Part shown: one piece after another, positions 14,679 to 23,308 of the stretch
Layout: each line of letters opens with the position of its first letter
Numbering within the stretch: the stretch's first letter is position 1
IMG/VR virus record: IMGVR_UViG_3300025769_000543
Span: 1-30,511 of that record
Direction: 5' to 3' (one strand)
Source of the DNA: a virus
DNA: 30,511 nucleotides
Position numbers and translations under genes: made by a program
The notes under the pieces: model-generated
Seen by the model: only the letters and a program-made list of their open reading frames with translations
Databases searched by the model: none
Told to the model about the DNA's origin: nothing

Positions 14679-16519
14679 AAGGAACCAGGAATCAAACGTA
14701 CACCTTCAAATTGAGCGTCCTCCAATCTATTTCCCCCAAACGGGAATGGTCCGCCAGTAAACTGAATATCGCCAGTTACAACTTGAAACTCTCGGGCACC
14801 ACCAAAAAGTTGTCCTGGTTGATTAACTCGCACGCCATCAAAACTTAGTGCAGGGGGTTGCTCGGGTGAGATGGGTCGGTACAGTCCGGTGAACTGAATC
14901 GGAGATGATACACGATTGCCGCTATATGTTCCTGGGACAACGTCACTAGAATATTTTACTGATCCCCTATAGTTAGTGTTTCCTGGGACCGGTTCTCGTT
15001 CCTGGGCGGGACCGGCTGGGACAGGGGGGTTTGTACTGCTGTAGGTTGCATAACCAACATTCTCGACAGTTCTTGACCCACTAAAATTTCCAGGTATTTG
15101 TCTGGTTCCAGTATATCCTGTTTGACGTTGACCGCTGAATATAACATAAGAGGTTACAAATTGTCGCTCAAATTGACTATATGCTCCAAGGGCAACCGTT
15201 CTTGTTCCAACAAAGTTTCTTTGTCCATTAAAATTACCTGGATTGAGAACTTGTGCAGGGCGTTGAATGGGAACTGGTCTGGTTCCTGCATACTCACCAG
15301 AATAGTTTCTAGACCCAGTATAAGCAGCAGAGTAGTTTCTTGAACCACCATAGTTGGCAGAAAATTGTCTCACTCCGGCAAAACTTTGGGGTATGTCTCT
15401 TACTCCGCTATATTCTCCAACTACTGATGCATAGTTCCTAGAACCAGCATATTGTCCAACCACTGATGCATAGTTTCTAGAACCACCATACTGTGCTAGA
15501 CCATAGTTTCTAGAACCAGCATATTGTCCAACCACTGATGCATAGTTTCTTGATCCAGCATAATTCGCAGAATAAGTCCTAGAACCAGAATAAATGTTTA
15601 CTCTAGAACCAGAATATTGATCAGCAAAGTTTGCATAAGAAACACCAGTGTACTGTCCAGTAAAATTACCAGTATACTGTCCTGTAAACTGAGATGTAAA
15701 AGTTCCGAGATATTGCTGAATTTGTGTTTGGTGACGGGTGTCTAATGCAACACCACGAGCAACCCAAGTGCCAGTGTATCCTAGATCTGTTGGAGATCCA
15801 TCAGAATCAGACAATAAAAGATAGTCACCCAATCCAGAGTTTTGTTCAGCATGGCGCATAGCAAAATATGCGGAACGAACAGCAGTAGTTCCTTGCATTT
15901 CTTGAATATGATGCGCGTCAGAATCCTTTAACTGTAATGTATAATAGGTTGGTGGGAAATAGACGCTGGTAGTAGATCTCTTTCTATATAGGTTATAATC
16001 TGTAGATCCGCTTGCCACAGTATCTTGAAATAAAACAGACTTGTAAACTTCATATTCGCCGCCAGGAATACTTGAATTTATTCTAAAGCAACCAGGTTCT
16101 TCGTTTGTTAAAGCAGTCTCAAGAAGTCGATACCCCCAACGATAAAATGAATCTGAATCCATTTCATAAATGTCGCCACTGGAATCAGCAGCAACTGTTC
16201 GAGACCATTCAGCAAAAGCATCTACAGAATCACCTTTGTTCTGGTAGAGAGTAGTGGTAGTAGAACCAATTGACAGAGAACTTCCAGGGTGGGTTCCAAC
16301 TGGTTCGTTGTAGAAAGTATCGGTGTAAGAACCTATGGAAGAATTATTTGGGTCTGTCGATAGAGCACCATAGTATGCTGAATCGCCCGAAGGAAATTCT
16401 GATATTAATACGCTGGCACCGTTCTGCGCGTAATAATTTTCTTGCGAAGAAGGAATGGCGTCTACAGCACCGTTCCCCAATGCAGAAAGCGTCAGCGGTA
16501 TAGATTTTTCTAACGACAT
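14177..16519 (-). CDS. 780-aa fibre-like protein with YxGSRNY repeats
   Basis: The start is preceded by AAGG about 7 bases upstream. The head domain (about residues 1-265) has the same landmarks as the 952-aa paralog: SIPLTLS at the start, SIGSYTDTFYNEPVGTHPGS, then GTWVARGVALDTRHQ. The repeat region begins with QFTGQYTGNFTGQYTG and continues with YAGSRNYASVVGQ and YGGSRNYSAA units. It is interrupted in the middle (about residues 400-600) by a Pro-rich, less regular section (VPAGPAQEREPVPGN, then RPISPEQPPALSFDG). The C-terminus ETIHTYTLYCRVSET matches the paralog. Keeping head and tail while the repeat number changes (780 against 952 aa) suggests that the ends mediate attachment and trimer closure and the repeats set length. 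It follows the 216-aa gene after 13 bases. Confidence 0.78.
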   Translation of the reverse strand: MSLEKSIPLTLSALGNGAVDAIPSSQENYYAQNGASVLISEFPSGDSAYYGALSTDPNNSSIGSYTDTFYNEPVGTHPGSSLSIGSTTTTLYQNKGDSVDAFAEWSRTVAADSSGDIYEMDSDSFYRWGYRLLETALTNEEPGCFRINSSIPGGEYEVYKSVLFQDTVASGSTDYNLYRKRSTTSVYFPPTYYTLQLKDSDAHHIQEMQGTTAVRSAYFAMRHAEQNSGLGDYLLLSDSDGSPTDLGYTGTWVARGVALDTRHQTQIQQYLGTFTSQFTGQYTGNFTGQYTGVSYANFADQYSGSRVNIYSGSRTYSANYAGSRNYASVVGQYAGSRNYGLAQYGGSRNYASVVGQYAGSRNYASVVGEYSGVRDIPQSFAGVRQFSANYGGSRNYSAAYTGSRNYSGEYAGTRPVPIQRPAQVLNPGNFNGQRNFVGTRTVALGAYSQFERQFVTSYVIFSGQRQTGYTGTRQIPGNFSGSRTVENVGYATYSSTNPPVPAGPAQEREPVPGNTNYRGSVKYSSDVVPGTYSGNRVSSPIQFTGLYRPISPEQPPALSFDGVRVNQPGQLFGGAREFQVVTGDIQFTGGPFPFGGNRLEDAQFEGVRLIPGSFAGSRNYASAPIQYGGSRNYASVVGEYSGVRAKSQDFAGTRPFSANYGGSRNYSAAYGGSRNYSGNYVGSRNYSADYSGSRNYASVVGQYAGSRNYASNPSQYAGNYAGQYGGFRAKVFTAQYSGTYSTQFTGQYTGSFSSNFDGETIISATETIHTYTLYCRVSET

Positions 16520-16532
16520 TATAAAACCTTAA

Positions 16533-17183
16533 TTATGGGTTTAGCAAAACAGAACTTCTATTGTATACGTTAGGAATCCTCGCATTGACCTCGTCTATTG
16601 CCCCGTGAACGGTATTCGCTGAAATTTCAGAACTAGTTATAGAACCTGTTCCACTAGATGGAAGAGTAATGCTACCCGCAACAGTAACGCTGGCACCGCT
16701 GAACGTCATCGCAGTTGTAGAACCTGATTTGAGTATAAGGTTGCCAGAGTTGTTGGTCAGGGAACCAAAGGTGACGCCATCATCTTTCAAGAAGATGTCA
16801 CCGTCATCTGCGTCGAGGATGATTGCCTCTCCTGCGTCGACAGTCAGGTTAGCAGAGGTGGTGATAGTCTCAGCACTTGCGTCAAAGACTGCTTCAACTT
16901 CGTTGATCGCTCCTACGATAGTCTTTGCTTGAGTAGTTAGGTCAGAACCACTACCGCCACCAGAACCATGTAGATCTGTGTCTAGTTCGTTTAATGCATC
17001 TACCAGAGTTCCAGCAGTAAAATCATCAAGACCACGGAGACTTTTAGTACCACCAGGACCGATTGCTGAATCTAGGTAACTTAAATCTGAGTCGACATTA
17101 TCTCCAAAGTAATTCAGATCTTGAATTAACTGCTGGAAAGTGTCAGTAGTTTGAAAAAGTGGGTGTGCGTTATCAAATGCCAT
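16533..17183 (-). CDS. 216-aa fibre-like structural protein
   Basis: AGGA lies 7 bases before the ATG, inside the 3' end of the 80-aa gene, which this gene overlaps by 11 bases. The N-terminal half is helical and linker-like (HPLFQTTDTFQQLIQDLNYF, then TLVDALNELDTDLHGSGGGS, then KTIVGAINEVEAVFD). The C-terminal half is a beta-rich fibre motif seen in many marine phage fibres (ANLTVDAGEAIILDADDGDI, FLKDDGVTFGSLTNNSGNLI, TAMTFSGASVTVAGSITLPS). The AINEV and ALNEL segments are typical of trimeric fibre helices. It is short for a complete fibre and could be a proximal connector between the baseplate and the long fibres coded downstream. Confidence 0.75.
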   Translation of the reverse strand: MAFDNAHPLFQTTDTFQQLIQDLNYFGDNVDSDLSYLDSAIGPGGTKSLRGLDDFTAGTLVDALNELDTDLHGSGGGSGSDLTTQAKTIVGAINEVEAVFDASAETITTSANLTVDAGEAIILDADDGDIFLKDDGVTFGSLTNNSGNLILKSGSTTAMTFSGASVTVAGSITLPSSGTGSITSSEISANTVHGAIDEVNARIPNVYNRSSVLLNP

Positions 17184-17415
17184 TTTGCTTTCCTACCAGT
17201 CCTCTTATAAGGTCTTTAAGTTCTGAGATCTCGTCTTTTAAAGAAGCGACTTCGCTCTCTAATTTCAATTTATTTTCTTTTTCTTCTAAAGAGATCTTTT
17301 TTCTTTGACGAGCAAGACGAATCTCTTCTTCGTTAGTATTTATAACAACGCCAGTAGCGAGGTTCTTGTATAGACTAGAAGAACCTTGCACCTTTTTATA
17401 ACGTTCGTCATACAT
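17173..17415 (-). CDS. 80-aa coiled-coil protein
   Basis: The ATG at 17415 shares one base with the TGA of the 1960-aa gene (TGATG), a classic coupled start. The N-terminus (MYDERYKKVQGSSSLYKNLA, then TGVVINTNEEE) resembles short virion-associated proteins I recall from other T4-like marine phages. Residues about 33-75 (RLARQRKKISLEEKENKLKL, then SEVASLKDEISELKDLI) form a clear heptad coiled coil. It could trimerise and bridge two structural parts or act in assembly. Function is not known. An exact TATAAATA lies within its coding sequence. Confidence 0.7.
   Translation of the reverse strand: MYDERYKKVQGSSSLYKNLATGVVINTNEEEIRLARQRKKISLEEKENKLKLESEVASLKDEISELKDLIRGLVGKQNGI
17337..17344 (-). 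promoter_or_regulatory. Possible internal late promoter (TATAAATA)
   Basis: Exact octamer inside the 80-aa gene, about 155 bases before the start of the 216-aa gene. If active it would boost the fibre genes relative to the baseplate genes. It also simply encodes part of VVINTN, so chance is quite possible. Confidence 0.3.
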
Positions 17416-20400
17416 CAGATTAGAGCAATCGTACGAATATTACCAAGTACTGGTGCTTGACAAGTATTTGTAGAATGCATAACAATCTTCAGTTGGTAAG
17501 AAACAAAATCAGGTAGACTTCCGTCTAGACCGCCAATCAAATAGCGATACTCAGTAAACGTTATATCATCGTCGTTATTTGCCCAGAGAGAAGCAGCAGG
17601 ATTATTATCTTGGGTTGCCAGTATCCATGAATTTTCGTATAGGTCTTCATCAGGGTCTGCTCCCGTTCTATAATACACATCAAAACTGGATAATGGTGGG
17701 CGATACATGTCCAAGAGAACTTTAATTCCGTTTGCTGCTTGGTTCAACTGAACCACCTTCGTAATGTGCTTAGAAGGACTAGTTCCTAAAGTTGGATGAG
17801 ACTCAGGAATAAAGTTTGCTGGACGGTTTTCTCCTGTTCCTGCTGCAGAGGAATCAACGGGTTGATTGTCAATAACGTTGTTCATTACAACCATGCCAAT
17901 CGTTTGAGTGTCAATTACAGGAGAAATATCAGAAACATAACCACTACTTGCATTTTTCGATCCACCGAAAGTAGAGGTTTGTTGTGTCGATAAACTTGCG
18001 CCGATAATTATCGAAGGCGAAGAATCACCGATAGTTGCTATTTCAGCAGTTTCCTGACTTTGGTTTGCAACATACTTTGGAGTAGAGAAAAAGAACGTAT
18101 CTTTATTACTCAAGAGAGTGTCAGCGTTGTCAAGATTAAATCTAGGATCGCTAACTCCAGTAGAAGCAATGTTTGAGTGAGAAACCCCGCTTACAAAATT
18201 GCCTTGATATTTTATACCAGTTCTCTCGAATTGCAGATCTTGGAAGTTTAATATCGCTCTGTCAACGTTAAACCCTCTATTGGTTTCTACACTATCGGCA
18301 CCAAAGGTTCCTAATGAGGTAAACTTTACAGGTTTTCCAGGACTGCTGTCAGGGAGACTCACATAGTACCCATTTACATCTGGATCTTCCACCAAGTTTG
18401 CGGTGTTCATAATGTAAGAACCCAATACACCCTTATAGGTTCCTGTTCCGCCAGGACCAGTAGTTTGTAGTCCAGCTAACTCAACTTTATCACCTACACC
18501 CAATCCGTGTCCGATATGAGTTACTCGGAATCTGTTAAGATCTGACGGGTCAACACTCAAACTAGTTGCGTAGTTGTGTCGATATTTTTCTAATGGTTCA
18601 CTATAGAAATTAGCAGCACCAGATGCCTTAAACTTAGCAGTGTGTATTCTGTATGCCAAATCTTGGTTTTGCTTTGGGGTCCAAGTTGAACCGTTTTGAG
18701 AAAGGAACAAGGAACCCTTTGATGGTTGCTTAGAAACTCTCTTAGAAGTAGAACCAAGAACAAGGTCATATGTTGATGCAACATATGCTTCATACTTGTC
18801 GCATTCTGCTAGAAGCACAAAAGAATACTCTTCACCAGAACGCAAGTATACAGGTTCTTTAAACTTGAATGATACTTGGTTACTAAGAACGCTTGTTAGG
18901 TTTTCTTTGTCCATACCAGAAACTACATCATAAGCAGAATCAGCAGTAACAAATACTCTGTGTTGTTCGCTAATTGTGTCTCTATCTGGAACGCCTGCCA
19001 CTACTGGTCTGATTTGTAATTCAATAGGTATCGCTTCGTCTTGACCACCGTTTGTGGCTGTCCGTGGCGCGTTTCTTAAGAATACGTCGATCTTAGTTAC
19101 GAATACACCAGGAACCCCAGTACCAGCATCAACTGTGAATGTTTGTGCAAGAGGGTCTCTTGGCGTCCAGTCAATCCATGTTGTTTCGGTTGAAGTAGTT
19201 CTACCAATGTGTTCAGTGTTTTCAACTAATTCATCTCGAACTGTTACAACTCTTGTGTGCCGCAGAGTTCTTTGTACGACAGAAACACTACCCCAAGAAG
19301 AGTAATTTGTTCTTGCTCTAGAAAGAGCGGCATTTTCATTATCGACTGAAATGTCTAAGAGTTTTACATTCTGTGTTCCGCAACGGAACTTCCACCCCAT
19401 AGCATCCAAGGCAGCAACAGACTTCGCAGAACCATATTGTTTTGCATACCTTCTTTGATCTTTTATCCACTGTCCCCACTCTGCTTCTGCGCTAAATTGT
19501 GTAGACATAGGCACAGAACGAACAGCATTATTTGGAATCCAAATTTGGAAGTATAACTCACCCTTAGAATCTGTGATGAGTTTTTGATCAGAAGCTCCGG
19601 TGTAATCTGGGTGCCTTCTTAAAGAAACATTAGCAGGAGTGATTGCTCTCCTATGATCTCCGTTTTGTATATGAGTATCATAGGTAGATTTATCTGCTAT
19701 TTTCTTAACCCATTGATCCATTTTAATTCCGTTCATAAACAACCAATAGCGAGTATTAGGTCTCAATCCTTGCGCTTGAGCAAAGACTCGACGCTGGCGC
19801 ATCCAAGGGACAGAAAGTATATCGATAGTTCTGTCACCGAGGTCGACAGTAAACGTTTGGTCGTTGACAACTCTTGTTCGAACAGATTGTGTTACACGGA
19901 AGGTATCAGTAGTTGTGGTTGCTTCTATACCAATCTGACGCTGCTGTCTTGGTTCAGGTCTTGGACGACCCCTTTGATCTTGAACAGAACCTAGAAGGTT
20001 AAAGAATGGGTTATTTGCAGGTTCTGCACTAACAGTTCTGGATACCCATCGAAGACTTACGCTAGTTCTAGAAAAAGTAAATGTTCTAGGGATTAAGGGT
20101 TCGCCGATTCGCCGAATAACCGTACCGCCATTCTCATGCCGATCAGGAAGTCTTAGGGTGTCGAACCAAACGTCTCGGTTAGGGTTAAGTCTAAGTACAC
20201 CTTCCCCCATGAACACGTTAAATGGGTTTACATTATAATATCCATGCTCTTCGTATGGTTGGTCTGGTCCTTTCCAAGAAATAACTTCTTGCTTCATCGT
20301 AGAATCCAAAACTTCGACATAGTCTAGCATGATATTGTCGCCTTTTAAGACAACATCAGAAGTTTGTACTCCTCTTAATTGACCACCATAAGCATCATAA

Positions 20401-23297
20401 TAATCATTATTCGCATCGAAATTAAATCCAATGTTATCGTGATCCAACTTACAATGCATTGTAAAGTTACCCTCGTCGATAGATGAGGTGGCAAAAGATG
20501 CATCGTCAATAAACTCATTGCTTATTGTAGAACCAGTAAGAGCATATCCCTTTGTGAAATCATCAACAAAAAATCCGGTTTTAGATCTAACCTCGCCTGT
20601 CGAAGTAAGTTCTACCAAATTGCTCGCTTCCTGTTCTAGAGCAGTCAAAGAAACAGTTTCTTCTAGACGAGCAACTCGACGTTCAATGTCGTTGACATCG
20701 GTCATCTTATAACCGCGATATCTCCTTCTATTGAAGGCGAGGTCATTGATATTTTTAGTATTACCCGCGAGAGCAACATCAAACAGAACCATTTGATTTT
20801 GTTTTTCAGTTGGGGGGATTGGTTGTAATGCTTCCTCTCCCTTATTAACCATTATCATTGGCTTAAACTTTTCGTTGTATCCTACTACAACGTGGTCAAT
20901 ACGATTGTTGTATAGTTGTGCTCCGTATTGAATATCATCTCCGTCTCTAGGCAAATCAAATCTGTCTGAAGCGGAACCAGAGGAAGAAAGAGGGTCTAGT
21001 TTAGAACGAAAATCTAGATAATCGTGTAATGGATACCCATTTCCTGTTGCGCGAGAAACGTAATTCGGAATGTCGCCATAATCGAACCATGTAGAATCTG
21101 TGATGTTATAAGAATTTACAGAGAAATAGTTTCCTCCACCTCCCCATTCAAAATAACCGATCTTCGCTCGAATTGCGGAGTCTTTTGCGTCTACGCCGTC
21201 TGGGCGCAAGAAAACTGGCCCATAAAAATTGTCTCTTTGTCCGCCATCGAACTCTACTGAGTGTAAAACAGAAGAACCAAACTTACTCCTATCTTGAGGC
21301 ACTGTAGCTGAATCAATAGCATATGCTTCTAGGATATCAACACCATCATATAAAGTAGTAAGAGTATGTGTTGTGGTATCAGTGCTGTCGGTATAGTCGA
21401 GGAAGGGTCCTTCAACAAGATTTAAACTAGAAAACGCGCTGTCTACTGTAGAGCGTTTAAAGGTAAACCACTTTTCTCTATAGGTTTTCGTTTTGGGGGC
21501 AACACCACTAGCATCAAACTTTTTGACATAATAGTAGATATCGTAAAAATTATTCGCTACAGCACCTGTAATATCTTTAACATTTGGTTCTTCGCCAATA
21601 GCACCAACGCCAAATTGTTCTACTTGGTTGGTTGTTCTGTTAATAAAAATCCATCTTCCTTCGTCAGTAAAGGTATCGGGGGAAGTTACGGTTAAATCTA
21701 ATACACCAGAACCATTCGCTTGAACATATGCTTGTTTCTGAACAGTATAAAAATCTACTGTAATTTCTTTAACCCTACCGCCAGGAATCCTAAAAAGACT
21801 AGTGCTGTTGGATGGCTGGGTTAAATATGCTGAAGTGTCTTCCAAAGTGACTGTTATAGCACCACCCACACTGTCCTCAACCCCAATCTTTCTGGTGTCT
21901 CTAAAATTATTCGCTCCGATCATGGAAGTGTTGTATAAATGCAAGCGATAATTATCTTTATCGTTTGACTGTGTATCGACAAGACTCTTAATTCTTGTTG
22001 TGCCGATAACGGTGTTAGATGCATTAAATAGGTTCAGTCTTTGTTGTGTCGCTAATCCATCATCATAATTATTGAAAGCACCAAGATACGCCACATCACT
22101 ATCGCTAATCGTAACATAATTTTTGTAGTCTACAAACATGCTTTGGTTTAAATCTACAGCGAAGGTGGTTGGTTTTGGTACACTAATTGCAACCGGAACT
22201 TTATGTTCTAATCTAAACCCATCTAAAAAGGCAACTGGGTTAATACCCAACTGAGAAGAAGGAATCTCATAAATCATCTCAGAACTATCGTTGCCTTCGA
22301 CAAATTGTATTTCAAAATTATTTACAAGAAAATTGCCATGAGTGTCGTGATGACGGTCTGCAATCCTCTTTTCAAATTGATTGAAGTTGTCTGTGCCTTC
22401 TTTAATTTGTACAATGGCAGAAGCGCGAACAATAGCAAAAGAAACGAAGTCTTCAACAGAAGAAACTGATTCTTTCTTTGTAAGAATCATAGAGATTCTA
22501 TATCGATCTGCTCCAGGAGAAGAAAGATTTGGCCGAGTGCCTTGATTATCATATAATGCGTCATCGTCACCTACAGTGACAATGTCTTGGACTACTTCAA
22601 ATCCAACCTCAGCATCAACATACTCTGAGTATTTTGATATTGCTATAGTTTGTTTTGGCACATATACGAAATGCCCTTGCACATAAAACTCTGCTCTTTG
22701 AACAGAAAACAACACTCCCTTTCCTACAGGAGTAACGTTATCGTCTGGAGATACTCCACCTCTATTTTCTCCTAAAATTGTTTGAGAAACAGTTAGGTCT
22801 GCTCCGTTGACTGTGCGGTTGCTGATTTCTTGCCCTGCGTTAAACCTTAAACTTTCCGTTTGAACATCTGTGGAGACGGCATCGGTTTGGTTGTTTGAAA
22901 TATATCTTCCGTAAAGGGTTGGTTTGTCTCCTGTTGTTGTGGCATCAACTATGAAGTTTACTTGGAATTTGACTCCGGAAGTTCCAGTGCCGCTTGGACC
23001 CTCTAATATGTTCCCGATATATTCACTTTTATCTCTACCATTTAAAGAATCGACGACGACATATTCTACAATATCAGTTCCTGCGCCAGAAGATTTTGGA
23101 TTTACAGCAGCACCATCAAAAAAGATGTTGTTTGCCATCCTTGTAATCTGTCTTTGTAAAATAGTCTGAAGTTGATTGAGTTCCCTTGCTTGGAGAGCAC
23201 GACCAGAGTTAAACAGGACTTTGTGATATCCTGCACTATCGGCAAAATCGTCCTTATAGGTTTCTGAGAACGTAGTTGAGGTAAACTGCTCTGGCAT
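17415..23297 (-). CDS. DUF4815-type giant tail/baseplate-associated protein (1960 aa)
   Basis: AAGGA lies 7 bases before the ATG. The N-terminus (TFSETYKDDFADSAGYHKVL, then FNSGRALQARELNQLQTILQ and RQITRMANNIFFDGA) is the signature I associate with the DUF4815 family of large proteins in marine T4-like phages. Around the middle, VPWMRQRRVFAQAQGLRPNT and RYWLFMNGIKMDQWVKK resemble a fibre-type domain. Further on, DPLAQTFTVDAGTGVPGVFV and TKIDVFLRN are typical of the C-terminal half of the same family. The gene sits directly after gp8, where T4 carries genes 9 to 12, so the protein probably replaces some combination of the fibre socket, tail pin and short fibre functions. It is the largest protein in the window. 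Domain-level function is not established. The stop overlaps the next start. Confidence 0.85.
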   Translation of the reverse strand: MPEQFTSTTFSETYKDDFADSAGYHKVLFNSGRALQARELNQLQTILQRQITRMANNIFFDGAAVNPKSSGAGTDIVEYVVVDSLNGRDKSEYIGNILEGPSGTGTSGVKFQVNFIVDATTTGDKPTLYGRYISNNQTDAVSTDVQTESLRFNAGQEISNRTVNGADLTVSQTILGENRGGVSPDDNVTPVGKGVLFSVQRAEFYVQGHFVYVPKQTIAISKYSEYVDAEVGFEVVQDIVTVGDDDALYDNQGTRPNLSSPGADRYRISMILTKKESVSSVEDFVSFAIVRASAIVQIKEGTDNFNQFEKRIADRHHDTHGNFLVNNFEIQFVEGNDSSEMIYEIPSSQLGINPVAFLDGFRLEHKVPVAISVPKPTTFAVDLNQSMFVDYKNYVTISDSDVAYLGAFNNYDDGLATQQRLNLFNASNTVIGTTRIKSLVDTQSNDKDNYRLHLYNTSMIGANNFRDTRKIGVEDSVGGAITVTLEDTSAYLTQPSNSTSLFRIPGGRVKEITVDFYTVQKQAYVQANGSGVLDLTVTSPDTFTDEGRWIFINRTTNQVEQFGVGAIGEEPNVKDITGAVANNFYDIYYYVKKFDASGVAPKTKTYREKWFTFKRSTVDSAFSSLNLVEGPFLDYTDSTDTTTHTLTTLYDGVDILEAYAIDSATVPQDRSKFGSSVLHSVEFDGGQRDNFYGPVFLRPDGVDAKDSAIRAKIGYFEWGGGGNYFSVNSYNITDSTWFDYGDIPNYVSRATGNGYPLHDYLDFRSKLDPLSSSGSASDRFDLPRDGDDIQYGAQLYNNRIDHVVVGYNEKFKPMIMVNKGEEALQPIPPTEKQNQMVLFDVALAGNTKNINDLAFNRRRYRGYKMTDVNDIERRVARLEETVSLTALEQEASNLVELTSTGEVRSKTGFFVDDFTKGYALTGSTISNEFIDDASFATSSIDEGNFTMHCKLDHDNIGFNFDANNDYYDAYGGQLRGVQTSDVVLKGDNIMLDYVEVLDSTMKQEVISWKGPDQPYEEHGYYNVNPFNVFMGEGVLRLNPNRDVWFDTLRLPDRHENGGTVIRRIGEPLIPRTFTFSRTSVSLRWVSRTVSAEPANNPFFNLLGSVQDQRGRPRPEPRQQRQIGIEATTTTDTFRVTQSVRTRVVNDQTFTVDLGDRTIDILSVPWMRQRRVFAQAQGLRPNTRYWLFMNGIKMDQWVKKIADKSTYDTHIQNGDHRRAITPANVSLRRHPDYTGASDQKLITDSKGELYFQIWIPNNAVRSVPMSTQFSAEAEWGQWIKDQRRYAKQYGSAKSVAALDAMGWKFRCGTQNVKLLDISVDNENAALSRARTNYSSWGSVSVVQRTLRHTRVVTVRDELVENTEHIGRTTSTETTWIDWTPRDPLAQTFTVDAGTGVPGVFVTKIDVFLRNAPRTATNGGQDEAIPIELQIRPVVAGVPDRDTISEQHRVFVTADSAYDVVSGMDKENLTSVLSNQVSFKFKEPVYLRSGEEYSFVLLAECDKYEAYVASTYDLVLGSTSKRVSKQPSKGSLFLSQNGSTWTPKQNQDLAYRIHTAKFKASGAANFYSEPLEKYRHNYATSLSVDPSDLNRFRVTHIGHGLGVGDKVELAGLQTTGPGGTGTYKGVLGSYIMNTANLVEDPDVNGYYVSLPDSSPGKPVKFTSLGTFGADSVETNRGFNVDRAILNFQDLQFERTGIKYQGNFVSGVSHSNIASTGVSDPRFNLDNADTLLSNKDTFFFSTPKYVANQSQETAEIATIGDSSPSIIIGASLSTQQTSTFGGSKNASSGYVSDISPVIDTQTIGMVVMNNVIDNQPVDSSAAGTGENRPANFIPESHPTLGTSPSKHITKVVQLNQAANGIKVLLDMYRPPLSSFDVYYRTGADPDEDLYENSWILATQDNNPAASLWANNDDDITFTEYRYLIGGLDGSLPDFVSYQLKIVMHSTNTCQAPVLGNIRTIALI

Positions 23298-23308
23298 TTT
23301 TTATTCCT

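Noticed and set aside
11316-16519. A diversity-generating retroelement acting on the variable fibre repeats
   Set aside because: No reverse transcriptase and no template-repeat/variable-repeat pair with adenine-specific changes is visible. Differences are spread over all bases and fit duplication and recombination.
16669-16932. 87-aa plus-strand open frame opposite the 216-aa fibre-like gene
   Set aside because: Antisense to a convincing fibre-motif protein and lacking a ribosome binding site or recognisable sequence.
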